Positions 1 through 6,884 of a stretch of DNA of 8,025 nt are shown here, in pieces. The notes under the pieces are model-generated. The model saw only the letters and a program-made list of their open reading frames with translations. It was not told the DNA's origin and made no database searches. The translations under genes were made by a program, and so were the position numbers. Location: contig DMKK01000078.1 in the NCBI GenBank assembly GCA_003454335.1, forward strand, positions 1 to 8,025, given 5' to 3'. Each line of letters opens with the position of its first letter. Within the stretch, counting starts at the first letter, position 1. The stretch is from Gammaproteobacteria bacterium. GTDB taxonomy: Bacteria > Pseudomonadota > Gammaproteobacteria > UBA9214.

Positions 1-501
1 GGCATGGAAGTCTCGCAATTCACCTATTTCCAGCAGGTGGGCGGCCTGGAATGCCGACCGGTTAGCGGTGAAATAACCTATGGGCTGGAACGCATCGCCA
101 TGTACCTGCAGGAGGTCGAGAGTGTATTTGACCTGGTATGGGCGGCAGGGCCTGATGGTCCGATTAGCTATGGTGATGTGTATCACCAGAATGAAGTGGA
201 GATGTCCACCTACAATTTCGAACATGCCGATATAGAATCACTGCTCGGCTGGTTTGATACCTGCGAACGTGAAAGCAACCGCCTGATCGAAGCCGGCCTG
301 CCATTGCCGGCCTATGAAATGGTGCTCAAGGCCTCACATACCTTTAACCTGCTGGATGCGCGTAACGCCATTTCCGTCACCGAACGACAGCGTTATATCC
401 TGCGGGTTCGCACCCTGTCACGACAGGTTGCAGAGAGCTATTATGCCGCCCGCGAACGGCTGGGCTTCCCGATGCTGGCAGCTAAAGGTGAATCATCATG
501 A
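1..501 (+). CDS. glyQ: Glycyl-tRNA synthetase alpha subunit, 3' part only
   Basis: GlyQ is the alpha subunit of the bacterial alpha2-beta2 glycyl-tRNA synthetase, a cytoplasmic enzyme that charges tRNA-Gly with glycine. It holds the class II catalytic core. The reading frame is open from the first base of the window and the start codon lies outside. About 166 residues are visible, a little over half of the roughly 300 usual for the family. The seen part begins in the conserved GMEVSQFTYFQQVGGLE block and includes GEITYGLERIAMY, the class II motif 3 region with its arginine, followed by YGDVYHQNEVE and LLDARNAISVTERQRYILRVR, all close to my recollection of E. coli GlyQ. The methionine at base 4 is internal, not the start. 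The stop TGA at 499-501 overlaps the glyS ATG at 498-500 (ATGA), a usual arrangement for translational coupling of the two subunits. Identity is nearly certain. Confidence 0.97.
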   Translation, partial: GMEVSQFTYFQQVGGLECRPVSGEITYGLERIAMYLQEVESVFDLVWAAGPDGPISYGDVYHQNEVEMSTYNFEHADIESLLGWFDTCERESNRLIEAGLPLPAYEMVLKASHTFNLLDARNAISVTERQRYILRVRTLSRQVAESYYAARERLGFPMLAAKGESS

Positions 502-2573
502 CAGCAACCCGGGATCTGCTGGTCGAGATCGGTACGGAAGAACTGCCGCCAAAGGCATTGCGACGCATGCGGGATGCCTTGCGAACCTCGCTCAACACGC
601 TACTGACGGAAAACCATCTGCTGCACGGCAACAGTCACGCCTATGCCGCACCGCGCCGCCTTGCCGTGCTCATCAAGGATGTACCGGAGGCTCAACCCGA
701 CCGCGAGATCACCAAACGCGGCCCTGCCCTGCAGGCCGCCTTTGATGCAGACGGCAACCCGACCAAACCGGCAGAAGGTTTTGCGCGTTCCTGCGGCGTG
801 GCGGTTGCCGATCTTTCGCAGTTGGAAACAGACAAGGGTAGCTGGCTGGTTTTTAATTCCACGGCCACCGGCAAGACCGCCACGGAGATCATTCCCGAGC
901 TGCTTGCAAAGGCCCTCAAGACACTACCCATGCCGAAGCGCATGCGCTGGGGCAGTTCGGAAATCGAATTCGTGCGACCGGTACACTGGATCGTCCTGCT
1001 GTTTGGCAGCGAGACGGTGAAGACCACTCTCCTGGGTATCGACAGCGACCGCTACACTCGCGGCCATCGCTTTCACCACCCTGCAAACATTGCCATCACT
1101 GCACCGGATGCCTACGCGGAAACCCTGCGGGAAACAGGCAGTGTGATTGCGGATCTGGAAGAACGGTGCGCATCCATTAAGCTGCAGGTCACCGCAGCCG
1201 GTGAGGCACTGGGTGGCCACGCACACATTGAACCCGCCTTGCTTGATGAGGTGACCGCCCTGGTAGAATGGCCGGTTGCCATTACCGGCAGCTTTGACGA
1301 GCGTTTTTTGAACGTACCTGCCGAGGCACTGATATCCAGTATGCAGGACCACCAGAAATATTTCCCGGTGATGGATAACGCGGGCAAGCTGCTGCCGCAC
1401 TTCATCACGGTAGCCAACATTGCCAGCAAGGATCCGAACCAGATCAGGGCCGGGAACGAGCGCGTTATCCGTCCACGCCTGGAAGATGCCGTGTTTTTCT
1501 GGGACCAGGACCGTAAACAATCCCTGCAAAGTCGTGCGCCGCAGCTGGACAACATGACCTTCCAGAAAAAACTGGGCTCTCTGGGTGACAAGCAACGGCG
1601 TGTCGGGGCCATCGCTGCCAGCATCGCCGCAGCACTTGGCATCGATGTCTCCCGGGTGCAACGTGCGGCTGCCCTCTGCAAGTGTGACCTGGTTACCAGC
1701 ATGGTGTTTGAATTCCCGGATTTACAGGGCATCATGGGACGCTATTACGCTGCCCATGATGGTGAGGATGACGCCGTTGCGCAAGCACTGGATGAGCAGT
1801 ATCAGCCGCGCTTTGCCGGGGATGCCCTACCCTCTTCCGGTCCTGGCCAGGCACTGGCCATCGCCGAGCGCCTGGACACGCTCACCGGCATCTTTGCCAT
1901 CGGCCAGACACCAACCGGCGACAAGGATCCGTTCGGACTGCGCCGCTCTGCACTGGGCATCCTGCGTATTCTGATTGAACAACAACTCGACCTGGATTTG
2001 CGTGCACTGATTGATACGTCTGTGCAACAATTTCCAGACGAGGTAAAGGCAACAGCAATTCCAGAGGACCTGTTTGCCTTCATGATGGAACGCCTGCGCG
2101 CCTACTATCTCGACGCCGGTTATGACAGTCATATGTTTGCCGCCGTACTGGCCCGGCAACCTGCCCGGCCGCTGGACTTTGACCAGCGTATGCGTGCCGT
2201 CAGGACGTTTCGTGAACTGCCCGAAGCAGACAGCCTGGCAGCAGCGAACAAACGCATCCGCAATATCCTGCGCAAGGCCGACAGCGACATACCGAACAGC
2301 TGTCAAGAGGCACTGCTGCAGGAACCGGCCGAGCAGGCCCTCGCAAGCGCTGTCGGGGATCTGGAGACCACTGTACGTCCCCTGTTTGAACAGCGCGCAT
2401 ACACCGATGCCCTGTGCAAACTGGCCGCGCTGCAGGCACCCGTAGACGCCTTCTTTGACGAGGTGATGGTGATGGCAGACGACACCCGCCTGCGTGATAA
2501 TCGACTGGCGTTGTTGAATTCACTGTCCGGGCTGTTTTTACAGGTTGCAGATATTTCACTGCTGCAGAAGTGA
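498..2573 (+). CDS. glyS: Glycyl-tRNA synthetase beta subunit
   Basis: GlyS is the beta subunit of tetrameric glycyl-tRNA synthetase. It recognises and binds tRNA-Gly and is needed for activity of the GlyQ subunit. The product has 691 residues, against about 689 in E. coli. The N-terminus LLVEIGTEELPPKAL is the family hallmark. The central part carries SSMQDHQKYFPV, then the HD-like region with KCDLVTSMVFEFPDLQGIMG (KCDL at residues 395-398) and NEQYQPRF-like DEQYQPRFAGD. GDKDPFGLRR lies near residues 474-483. The C-terminal DALR-type anticodon-binding domain ends with VMVMADDTRLRDNRLALL and VADISLLQ. The start is fixed by the ATGA overlap with glyQ and by an AAGGTG ribosome binding site (485-490) inside the end of glyQ, seven bases upstream. 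No frameshift or missing block is seen. Confidence 0.98.
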   Translation: MTATRDLLVEIGTEELPPKALRRMRDALRTSLNTLLTENHLLHGNSHAYAAPRRLAVLIKDVPEAQPDREITKRGPALQAAFDADGNPTKPAEGFARSCGVAVADLSQLETDKGSWLVFNSTATGKTATEIIPELLAKALKTLPMPKRMRWGSSEIEFVRPVHWIVLLFGSETVKTTLLGIDSDRYTRGHRFHHPANIAITAPDAYAETLRETGSVIADLEERCASIKLQVTAAGEALGGHAHIEPALLDEVTALVEWPVAITGSFDERFLNVPAEALISSMQDHQKYFPVMDNAGKLLPHFITVANIASKDPNQIRAGNERVIRPRLEDAVFFWDQDRKQSLQSRAPQLDNMTFQKKLGSLGDKQRRVGAIAASIAAALGIDVSRVQRAAALCKCDLVTSMVFEFPDLQGIMGRYYAAHDGEDDAVAQALDEQYQPRFAGDALPSSGPGQALAIAERLDTLTGIFAIGQTPTGDKDPFGLRRSALGILRILIEQQLDLDLRALIDTSVQQFPDEVKATAIPEDLFAFMMERLRAYYLDAGYDSHMFAAVLARQPARPLDFDQRMRAVRTFRELPEADSLAAANKRIRNILRKADSDIPNSCQEALLQEPAEQALASAVGDLETTVRPLFEQRAYTDALCKLAALQAPVDAFFDEVMVMADDTRLRDNRLALLNSLSGLFLQVADISLLQK

Positions 2574-2577
2574 TTCT

Positions 2578-2599
2578 GCGGCTACAAGCCGCTCCTACA
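2578..2599 (-). repeat. REP-like hairpin element, copy 1
   Basis: Read on the minus strand, this 22-base element is a TGTAGGA head followed by a perfect 6-bp hairpin: GCGGCT, loop TGT, AGCCGC. It lies in the 54-base gap between glyS and the MazG-like gene, starting four bases after the glyS stop. The head with a following short palindrome fits the GTAG-headed REP elements known from several gammaproteobacteria, which are linked to RAYT (REP-associated tyrosine) transposases. A second copy with the same 7+6+3+6 layout is at 4259-4280 on the other strand. It could also attenuate or protect the glyS transcript 3' end; there is no T-tract, so it is not a standard intrinsic terminator. Confidence 0.7.
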
Positions 2600-2627
2600 C
2601 TATAAATATTCGGATAACAGGTGATCT

Positions 2628-2963
2628 ATGACAAACACCGATTCCTACTCCGCCATGCTGACTGCTGTGCAGGCCTTCCATGACAAACATGATTTTAAAA
2701 ATACCGGCGGTGAGGAACTGGCCTACCGCATTGCGCTGATGACAGAAGAACTGGGAGAAATTTCTGCCTGTGTCACCAAGGGCAAGGATACCGCCAGCCT
2801 GGCCGAGGAATGTGCAGATTTATTCATCCTGTTGCTTGGTACTGCCATAGCCGCTGATTTCCCCCTTGACGAGGCCTTCTGGGCCAAGATGAAAAAACTG
2901 CAACAGCGCGAGTCACGCATGATTAACGGACGCATCCGCGTATCTGAATTCAGGGATATGTAA
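2628..2963 (+). CDS. MazG-like nucleotide pyrophosphohydrolase
   Basis: This 111-residue cytoplasmic protein matches the all-alpha NTP pyrophosphohydrolase (MazG/dUTPase-like) superfamily. That family cleaves nucleoside triphosphates to monophosphate and pyrophosphate using Mg2+ held by acidic residues. The family motif EExxE...ExxD is seen as E40-E41-L-G-E44 followed, after 16 residues, by E61-C-A-D64 on the next helix. The chain is predicted to be nearly all helical, with no signal peptide or membrane segment. It is a single-domain short form, unlike the two-domain E. coli MazG of about 260 residues. The ATG follows AGGTGA (2619-2624). The stop TAA shares its last base with the gmhB ATG (TAATG), so the two are probably translated together. 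The substrate cannot be read from sequence; a house-cleaning role on odd nucleotides or an NDP-sugar-linked role is inference. Family call is good, function open. Confidence 0.85.
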   Translation: MTNTDSYSAMLTAVQAFHDKHDFKNTGGEELAYRIALMTEELGEISACVTKGKDTASLAEECADLFILLLGTAIAADFPLDEAFWAKMKKLQQRESRMINGRIRVSEFRDM

Positions 2964-3499
2964 TGCGACTGATTATCCTGGACCGGGATGGTGTGATAAA
3001 CGAGGACTCGGATGAGTTCATCAAGTCACCGACGGAATGGAGCCCTATTCGCGGCAGTCTCGAAGCGATTGCCCGCCTGCATCATGCCGGCTGGCGGGTG
3101 GTGGTTGCTACCAACCAGTCAGGCATCGCCCGCAAGCTGTTCGATCTTGACACCCTCGCACGCATTCATGAAACCATGCATCGCCGTGTCATTGAAACCG
3201 GGGGCCTGATCGACGCTGTGTTCTTCTGCCCGCATGGACCTGATGACAACTGTAGCTGTCGCAAACCACTGCCCGGAATGTTTTATGACATTGCCGCACG
3301 CTTGCGTATTGACCTGCAAGGGGTACCGGCCATCGGTGATTCCCTGCGTGACATCCAGGCTGCACAGGCAGCCGGCGCCACCCCCCTGCTGGTCAAAACA
3401 GGGAAAGGCTTTGGCACTGTCAGTCACCCGGATTTCGATCCATCCGTTCCGGTTTATAATGATCTTTACGGCGCCGTGACTCAGCTGCTGACTAACTAA
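2963..3499 (+). CDS. gmhB: D-glycero-beta-D-manno-heptose 1,7-bisphosphate 7-phosphatase
   Basis: GmhB removes the 7-phosphate from heptose 1,7-bisphosphate in the cytoplasm, a step of ADP-heptose synthesis for the LPS inner core. The product has 178 residues, normal for the family. It is a HAD-superfamily phosphatase: motif I is DRDGVIN (7-13) with nucleophile D7 and acid/base D9, motif II is T50-N-Q-S-G, and K101 plus GDSLRD (125-130) supply motifs III and IV. The GmhB-specific zinc site is present as C89-P-H91 and C97-S-C99, followed by RKP. The loop between the zinc pairs is much shorter than in E. coli GmhB. This zinc site separates it from the related histidinol-phosphatase domain only in part, since HisB-N has a similar site, but there is no his context. 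The start overlaps the upstream stop (TAATG), with AGGGA at 2952-2956 as ribosome binding site. Confidence 0.93.
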   Translation: MRLIILDRDGVINEDSDEFIKSPTEWSPIRGSLEAIARLHHAGWRVVVATNQSGIARKLFDLDTLARIHETMHRRVIETGGLIDAVFFCPHGPDDNCSCRKPLPGMFYDIAARLRIDLQGVPAIGDSLRDIQAAQAAGATPLLVKTGKGFGTVSHPDFDPSVPVYNDLYGAVTQLLTN

Positions 3500-3525
3500 C
3501 TGCTATACATGCCAACACCATTAAC

Positions 3526-4263
3526 ATGACCTCAAGCTCACACCCCGATATTCTGATTTGGCTTCGCTCACTGGCGTTCTGGATTGTGTTTCCCGTCTCA
3601 CTGGTTCTGTTTGCCACGCTGTTGATCCTGACCATCCCCTTTTCGCTACAGACACGCTGGGCACTCGTCCAGTACTGGGTAAATTTCATCCTCTGGTGGC
3701 TGCGGGTTACCTGCAAGCTGAGCCATGAAGTTCAGGGTGCCGAACATATCACCCCTGAGGCCGGTATCGTATTTTCCAAACACCAGTCCACCTGGGAAAC
3801 CATCGCCCTGCAACAAATTTTTCCCTTGCAAGTGTGGGTGGCCAAGCGTGAATTAATGTGGATCCCGTTTTTTGGCTGGGGGCTGGCGTTAATGAAATGT
3901 ATCCATATCAAACGTGGCACCGGCAAGGCGGCAATCAAGCAACTGGTCACCCAGGGAAAGGCAAGAATGGAAGAAGATATCTGGGTCGTAATTTTCCCGG
4001 AAGGCACCCGCATCGCTGCGGGTAAGAAAGGCCGTTACCGCATTGGCGGTGCAGTGCTTGCAGAACAAACAGGACGTTCGATCGTACCCGTCGCGCACAA
4101 TGCCGGAGAATACTGGCCACGACGCAGCTTCATTAAGCGTCCGGGCGTCATCCAGGTGCGCATTGGTGCTCCCATCTCGCCCGCAGGTAAAACCGCCCAG
4201 CAGCTGCTTGATGAAGCGTCTGACTGGATCGAAGGCCAAATGGCAGAGATCACTACACTGTAG
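3526..4263 (+). CDS. plsC: PlsC-family lysophospholipid acyltransferase
   Basis: This 245-residue membrane-associated protein belongs to the PlsC/LPLAT family, which transfers an acyl chain to lysophosphatidic acid or a related lysolipid at the inner membrane. A strong hydrophobic segment at about residues 15-37 is a likely membrane anchor. Motif I is H86-QSTW-E91, an HX4E version of the usual HX4D. Motif II is near KRELMWIPFFGW (107-118), motif III is FPEGTR (157-162) and motif IV is VPVAHN (187-192). From memory, the Pseudomonas PA0005 (lptA) protein next to gyrB has the same HQSTWET sequence, so this looks like that subfamily. The ATG at 3526 has no evident Shine-Dalgarno site; the frame is open upstream to about 3496, so the N-terminus is uncertain. 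It lies 26 bases after gmhB. The TAG stop is inside a REP-like element. The exact acyl acceptor is unknown. Confidence 0.92.
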   Translation: MTSSSHPDILIWLRSLAFWIVFPVSLVLFATLLILTIPFSLQTRWALVQYWVNFILWWLRVTCKLSHEVQGAEHITPEAGIVFSKHQSTWETIALQQIFPLQVWVAKRELMWIPFFGWGLALMKCIHIKRGTGKAAIKQLVTQGKARMEEDIWVVIFPEGTRIAAGKKGRYRIGGAVLAEQTGRSIVPVAHNAGEYWPRRSFIKRPGVIQVRIGAPISPAGKTAQQLLDEASDWIEGQMAEITTL

Positions 4264-4280
4264 GAGTGGATCGCATCCAC
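4259..4280 (+). repeat. REP-like hairpin element, copy 2
   Basis: This plus-strand copy has the same layout as the one at 2578-2599: TGTAGGA head, 6-bp arm GTGGAT, 3-base loop CGC, arm ATCCAC. The two copies differ at arm positions 2 and 5, and in both cases the opposite arm changes to keep pairing. The TAG stop of plsC (4261-4263) is inside the head. It sits between the convergent plsC and gyrB genes, a usual place for REP-type elements. Family assignment is from structure and memory of GTAG-headed REPs. Confidence 0.7.
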
Positions 4281-4323
4281 AATTATCATTGTTTACACGA
4301 TATATAAAGTAAACACTATAATT
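4281..4323. promoter_or_regulatory. AT-rich dyad in the plsC/gyrB convergent spacer
   Basis: Two arms pair across a 12-base centre: TGTTTAC (4290-4296) with GTAAACA (4309-4315), a perfect 7-bp match, then AATTAT (4281-4286) with ATAATT (4318-4323), with a 3-versus-2 base internal bulge. The structure starts right after REP-like copy 2. It may end transcripts from both directions or bind a protein. The stem is AT-rich and no T-run follows, so it is not a textbook intrinsic terminator. The rest of the spacer (4324-4383) is AT-rich and shows no gene or clear signal. Confidence 0.45.
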
Positions 4324-4383
4324 ATATAGTCTATTATCAATAAGTTAAAAACTACATCCCTTACCACTTATGTGATTTCCAGC

Positions 4384-6804
4384 CTAGATATCCAGATTCG
4401 AGACGGACAACGCATTCTTCTCAATAAAATCACGCCGGGGCTCTACCTGGTCACCCATCAGGGTTGTAAAGATATCATCTGATCCAACCGCATCTTCGAT
4501 CTGCACCTGCAGCAAGCGACGGTTTTCAGGGTCGAGCGTGGTTTCCCATAACTGCTCCGGATTCATCTCACCCAGCCCCTTGTAACGCTGTATGGACTGG
4601 CCACGCTTGGCCTCATCCATTAGCCACGTCAGCGCCTGTTTAAATGAGTAAACATCCGCCCTGCGCTCGCCGCGCTGCACATAGGCCCCCGCACTCAATA
4701 GCCCATCCAGCTGTTGACCCAGGTTTTTAATGTGTGCGTATTCAGGACTGGCAAAAAAATCCCGGTTAAAGCTCTGCTCACTCGCCACAATGCCATGCGT
4801 CCATTTACTGAGCTTCGCGACAAAAGGCTGATCCTCTTCACCCGGACTGACTTCGCTCTCATAGCGTTGCCCGCTAGTCAGGCCGGCATTGACACGCTCA
4901 ACCAGTTCCTTGAACCAGGCAGAAACGGCATCCGTATCCTGAAGAGCGGCATCATCAAGAATGGACATGTAAATCATCTTCTCCAGCAACTCGCTCTCGT
5001 AACGGCGTGCCTGTCGGCGAATCGCGGCCATGACCGCCATGTATTCGTTAGCCAGCATTTCCAGTGCCTGACCTGACAGCGGTGGCGCCTCGGGATTCAC
5101 ATATAACTGTGCCTTGGTGACAGCCCCTGAAAGCAACAGCGCATTTAAAGCAAAATCATCCTTAACATATTGTTCTTGCTTGCCTTTTTTAACTTTATAG
5201 AGTGGCGGCTGGGCAATATAGACATAGCCACGCTCGATCAGTTCCGGCATTTGCCGGTAGAAAAAAGTCAATAACAGGGTGCGTATATGGGAGCCATCCA
5301 CATCAGCATCCGTCATAATGATAATTCGGTGGTAACGTAATTTATCGGCATTGAATTCCTCGCGGCCGATGCCACAACCCAATGCGGTAATCAGGGTGCC
5401 CACCTCCACCGAAGAAAGCATCTTGTCAAAGCGCGCTTTCTCCACGTTCAGTATTTTACCCTTGAGCGGCAGGATAGCCTGGGCACGACGGTCCCGCCCC
5501 TGCTTCGCGGAACCACCGGCGGAGTCACCCTCCACCAGGAACAGTTCTGATAACGCCGGATCACGTTCCTGACAATCTGCCAGTTTGCCGGGTAGCCCGG
5601 CGATATCGAGTGCACCCTTGCGACGTGTCATCTCACGCGCCTTGCGCGCCGCTTCGCGGGCACGGGCCGCATCAATGATCTTGCCGGTAATGCCCTTGGC
5701 TTCTGCCGGACACTCCATCAGGTAGCTGTGAAATTTTTCACTGACCGTCGACTCAACAATGCCCTTGATCTCGGAGGACACCAGTTTGTCCTTCGTCTGG
5801 GAAGAAAACTTGGGGTCTGGTACCTTGACAGATAATACGGCGGTCAACCCTTCCCGGGCATCATCGCCGGTGGCCGTGACCTTGGCCTTCCGCATCATGC
5901 CTTCCTTTTCCATGTACTGGTTGAGCGTGCGGGTTAGTGCCCCGCGAAAACCTGCTAGGTGCGTACCACCATCACGTTGAGGAATATTGTTGGTAAAGCA
6001 AAAGATATTCTCCTGGTAGGAATCATTCCATTGCATGGCCAGTTCCACACCAACATCATCCTTGTCGCTGGAAAAGTAGAACACCGTAGGATGCAGCGGT
6101 GTTTTCTTTCGGTTCAGATGCTCGACAAAGGCCATGATACCGCCCTGGTATTCAAAAACATCTTCCTTGTCGTTGCGCTCATCCGTCAATCGAATCCGTA
6201 CACCGGAATTCAGGAAGGATAATTCTCGCAGCCGCTTCGCGAGGATATCGTAATGGTATTCTGTGCCAGAAAAGATGACATCACTGGGTTTGAAACGAAT
6301 TTCAGTTCCCGTTCGCTCAGTCTCGCCGGTATCCTCCAGAGGCGCCGCCGGCACGCCCATATTGTAGAGTTGCGTGTAGACCCTGCCATCCCTCTGGATC
6401 TTGAGTGTCAGCGTCTCGGATAGTGCATTTACCACTGATACGCCTACACCATGGAGCCCACCGGACACTTTGTATGAATTGTCATCAAACTTACCACCCG
6501 CATGCAGTACGGTCATAATGACCTCCGCCGCGGAAATTCCTTCTTCCGGATGCGTATCCACCGGTATACCGCGGCCATCGTCGCTCACAGAGACCGAGTT
6601 ATCGCCATGCAGGGTGACGCTAATTTCACTGCAATGTCCGGCTAGCGCCTCATCAATGGAATTATCAACGACCTCGAACACCATATGGTGCAGACCCGTG
6701 CCATCGTCGGTGTCGCCTATGTACATGCCGGGACGCTTACGGACGGCATCCAGGCCCTTTAAGACTTTAATATTTGAGGAGGTATATGCGTTTTCTTCGG
6801 CCAT
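4384..6804 (-). CDS. gyrB: DNA gyrase subunit B
   Basis: GyrB is the ATPase subunit of DNA gyrase (GyrA2GyrB2), which introduces negative supercoils into DNA. The product has 806 residues, against 804 in E. coli. The GHKL ATPase domain shows catalytic E44, N48, DDGRGIP (75-81) and GGLHGVG (115-121); R138 corresponds to coumarin-contact Arg136 of E. coli and is unchanged. The transducer domain follows. The TOPRIM domain has EGDSAGG with E425 and D427, PLKGKILN, and the metal-binding D499-A-D501-V-D503. The quinolone-region D427 and the lysine of PLKGK are wild type. The roughly 170-residue proteobacterial insert (about 560-730) and the tail QRYKGLGEMNPEQLWETT are typical of GyrB rather than ParE. 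The ATG is preceded by AGGA (6813-6816) at eight bases. It lies 72 bases after recF and has its own likely promoter there. Confidence 0.99.
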   Translation of the reverse strand: MAEENAYTSSNIKVLKGLDAVRKRPGMYIGDTDDGTGLHHMVFEVVDNSIDEALAGHCSEISVTLHGDNSVSVSDDGRGIPVDTHPEEGISAAEVIMTVLHAGGKFDDNSYKVSGGLHGVGVSVVNALSETLTLKIQRDGRVYTQLYNMGVPAAPLEDTGETERTGTEIRFKPSDVIFSGTEYHYDILAKRLRELSFLNSGVRIRLTDERNDKEDVFEYQGGIMAFVEHLNRKKTPLHPTVFYFSSDKDDVGVELAMQWNDSYQENIFCFTNNIPQRDGGTHLAGFRGALTRTLNQYMEKEGMMRKAKVTATGDDAREGLTAVLSVKVPDPKFSSQTKDKLVSSEIKGIVESTVSEKFHSYLMECPAEAKGITGKIIDAARAREAARKAREMTRRKGALDIAGLPGKLADCQERDPALSELFLVEGDSAGGSAKQGRDRRAQAILPLKGKILNVEKARFDKMLSSVEVGTLITALGCGIGREEFNADKLRYHRIIIMTDADVDGSHIRTLLLTFFYRQMPELIERGYVYIAQPPLYKVKKGKQEQYVKDDFALNALLLSGAVTKAQLYVNPEAPPLSGQALEMLANEYMAVMAAIRRQARRYESELLEKMIYMSILDDAALQDTDAVSAWFKELVERVNAGLTSGQRYESEVSPGEEDQPFVAKLSKWTHGIVASEQSFNRDFFASPEYAHIKNLGQQLDGLLSAGAYVQRGERRADVYSFKQALTWLMDEAKRGQSIQRYKGLGEMNPEQLWETTLDPENRRLLQVQIEDAVGSDDIFTTLMGDQVEPRRDFIEKNALSVSNLDI

Positions 6805-6875
6805 TTTTGCTGTCCTGAATCGTCGTTAACCCTGTTTCCGCGCCCGGGAGATTGCCTACGCGAGTAAAGGACGGG

Positions 6876-6884
6876 ATTATACCA
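6876..6884 (-). promoter_or_regulatory. Extended -10 promoter motif for gyrB
   Basis: On the minus strand the sequence TGGTATAAT is a perfect extended -10 element (TGn plus TATAAT at 6881-6876). It overlaps the recF stop codon TAA (6879-6877) and points toward gyrB, giving an expected start of transcription near 6869 and a leader of about 65 bases. At 17-base spacing the -35 position (6904-6899) reads ACATGG, a poor hexamer, which extended -10 promoters tolerate. The parS-type site at 6902-6917 overlaps that -35 position. Confidence 0.6.

Noticed and set aside
924..1661. Long minus-strand open frame of 245 codons inside glyS.
   Set aside because: It is fully antisense to a conserved glyS coding region and its translation shows no recognisable family; a shadow frame.
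2601..2606. TATAAA upstream of the MazG-like gene as a -10 box.
   Set aside because: The -35 position falls in the REP-like hairpin and has no TTGACA-like sequence.
4289..4322. Possible plus-strand promoter: TATAAT at 4317-4322 with TTTACA at 4292-4297.
   Set aside because: The 19-base spacing is long, it would read antisense into gyrB, and both hexamers are explained by the AT-rich dyad.
4264..4383. DnaA boxes or an origin in the AT-rich spacer.
   Set aside because: No TTATNCACA match was seen on either strand here; the origin is more likely beyond dnaN/dnaA outside the window.
6085..6101. GTAGGATGCAGCGGTG within gyrB as a third REP-like copy.
   Set aside because: There is no head-plus-palindrome layout and the bases are explained by the GyrB coding sequence.
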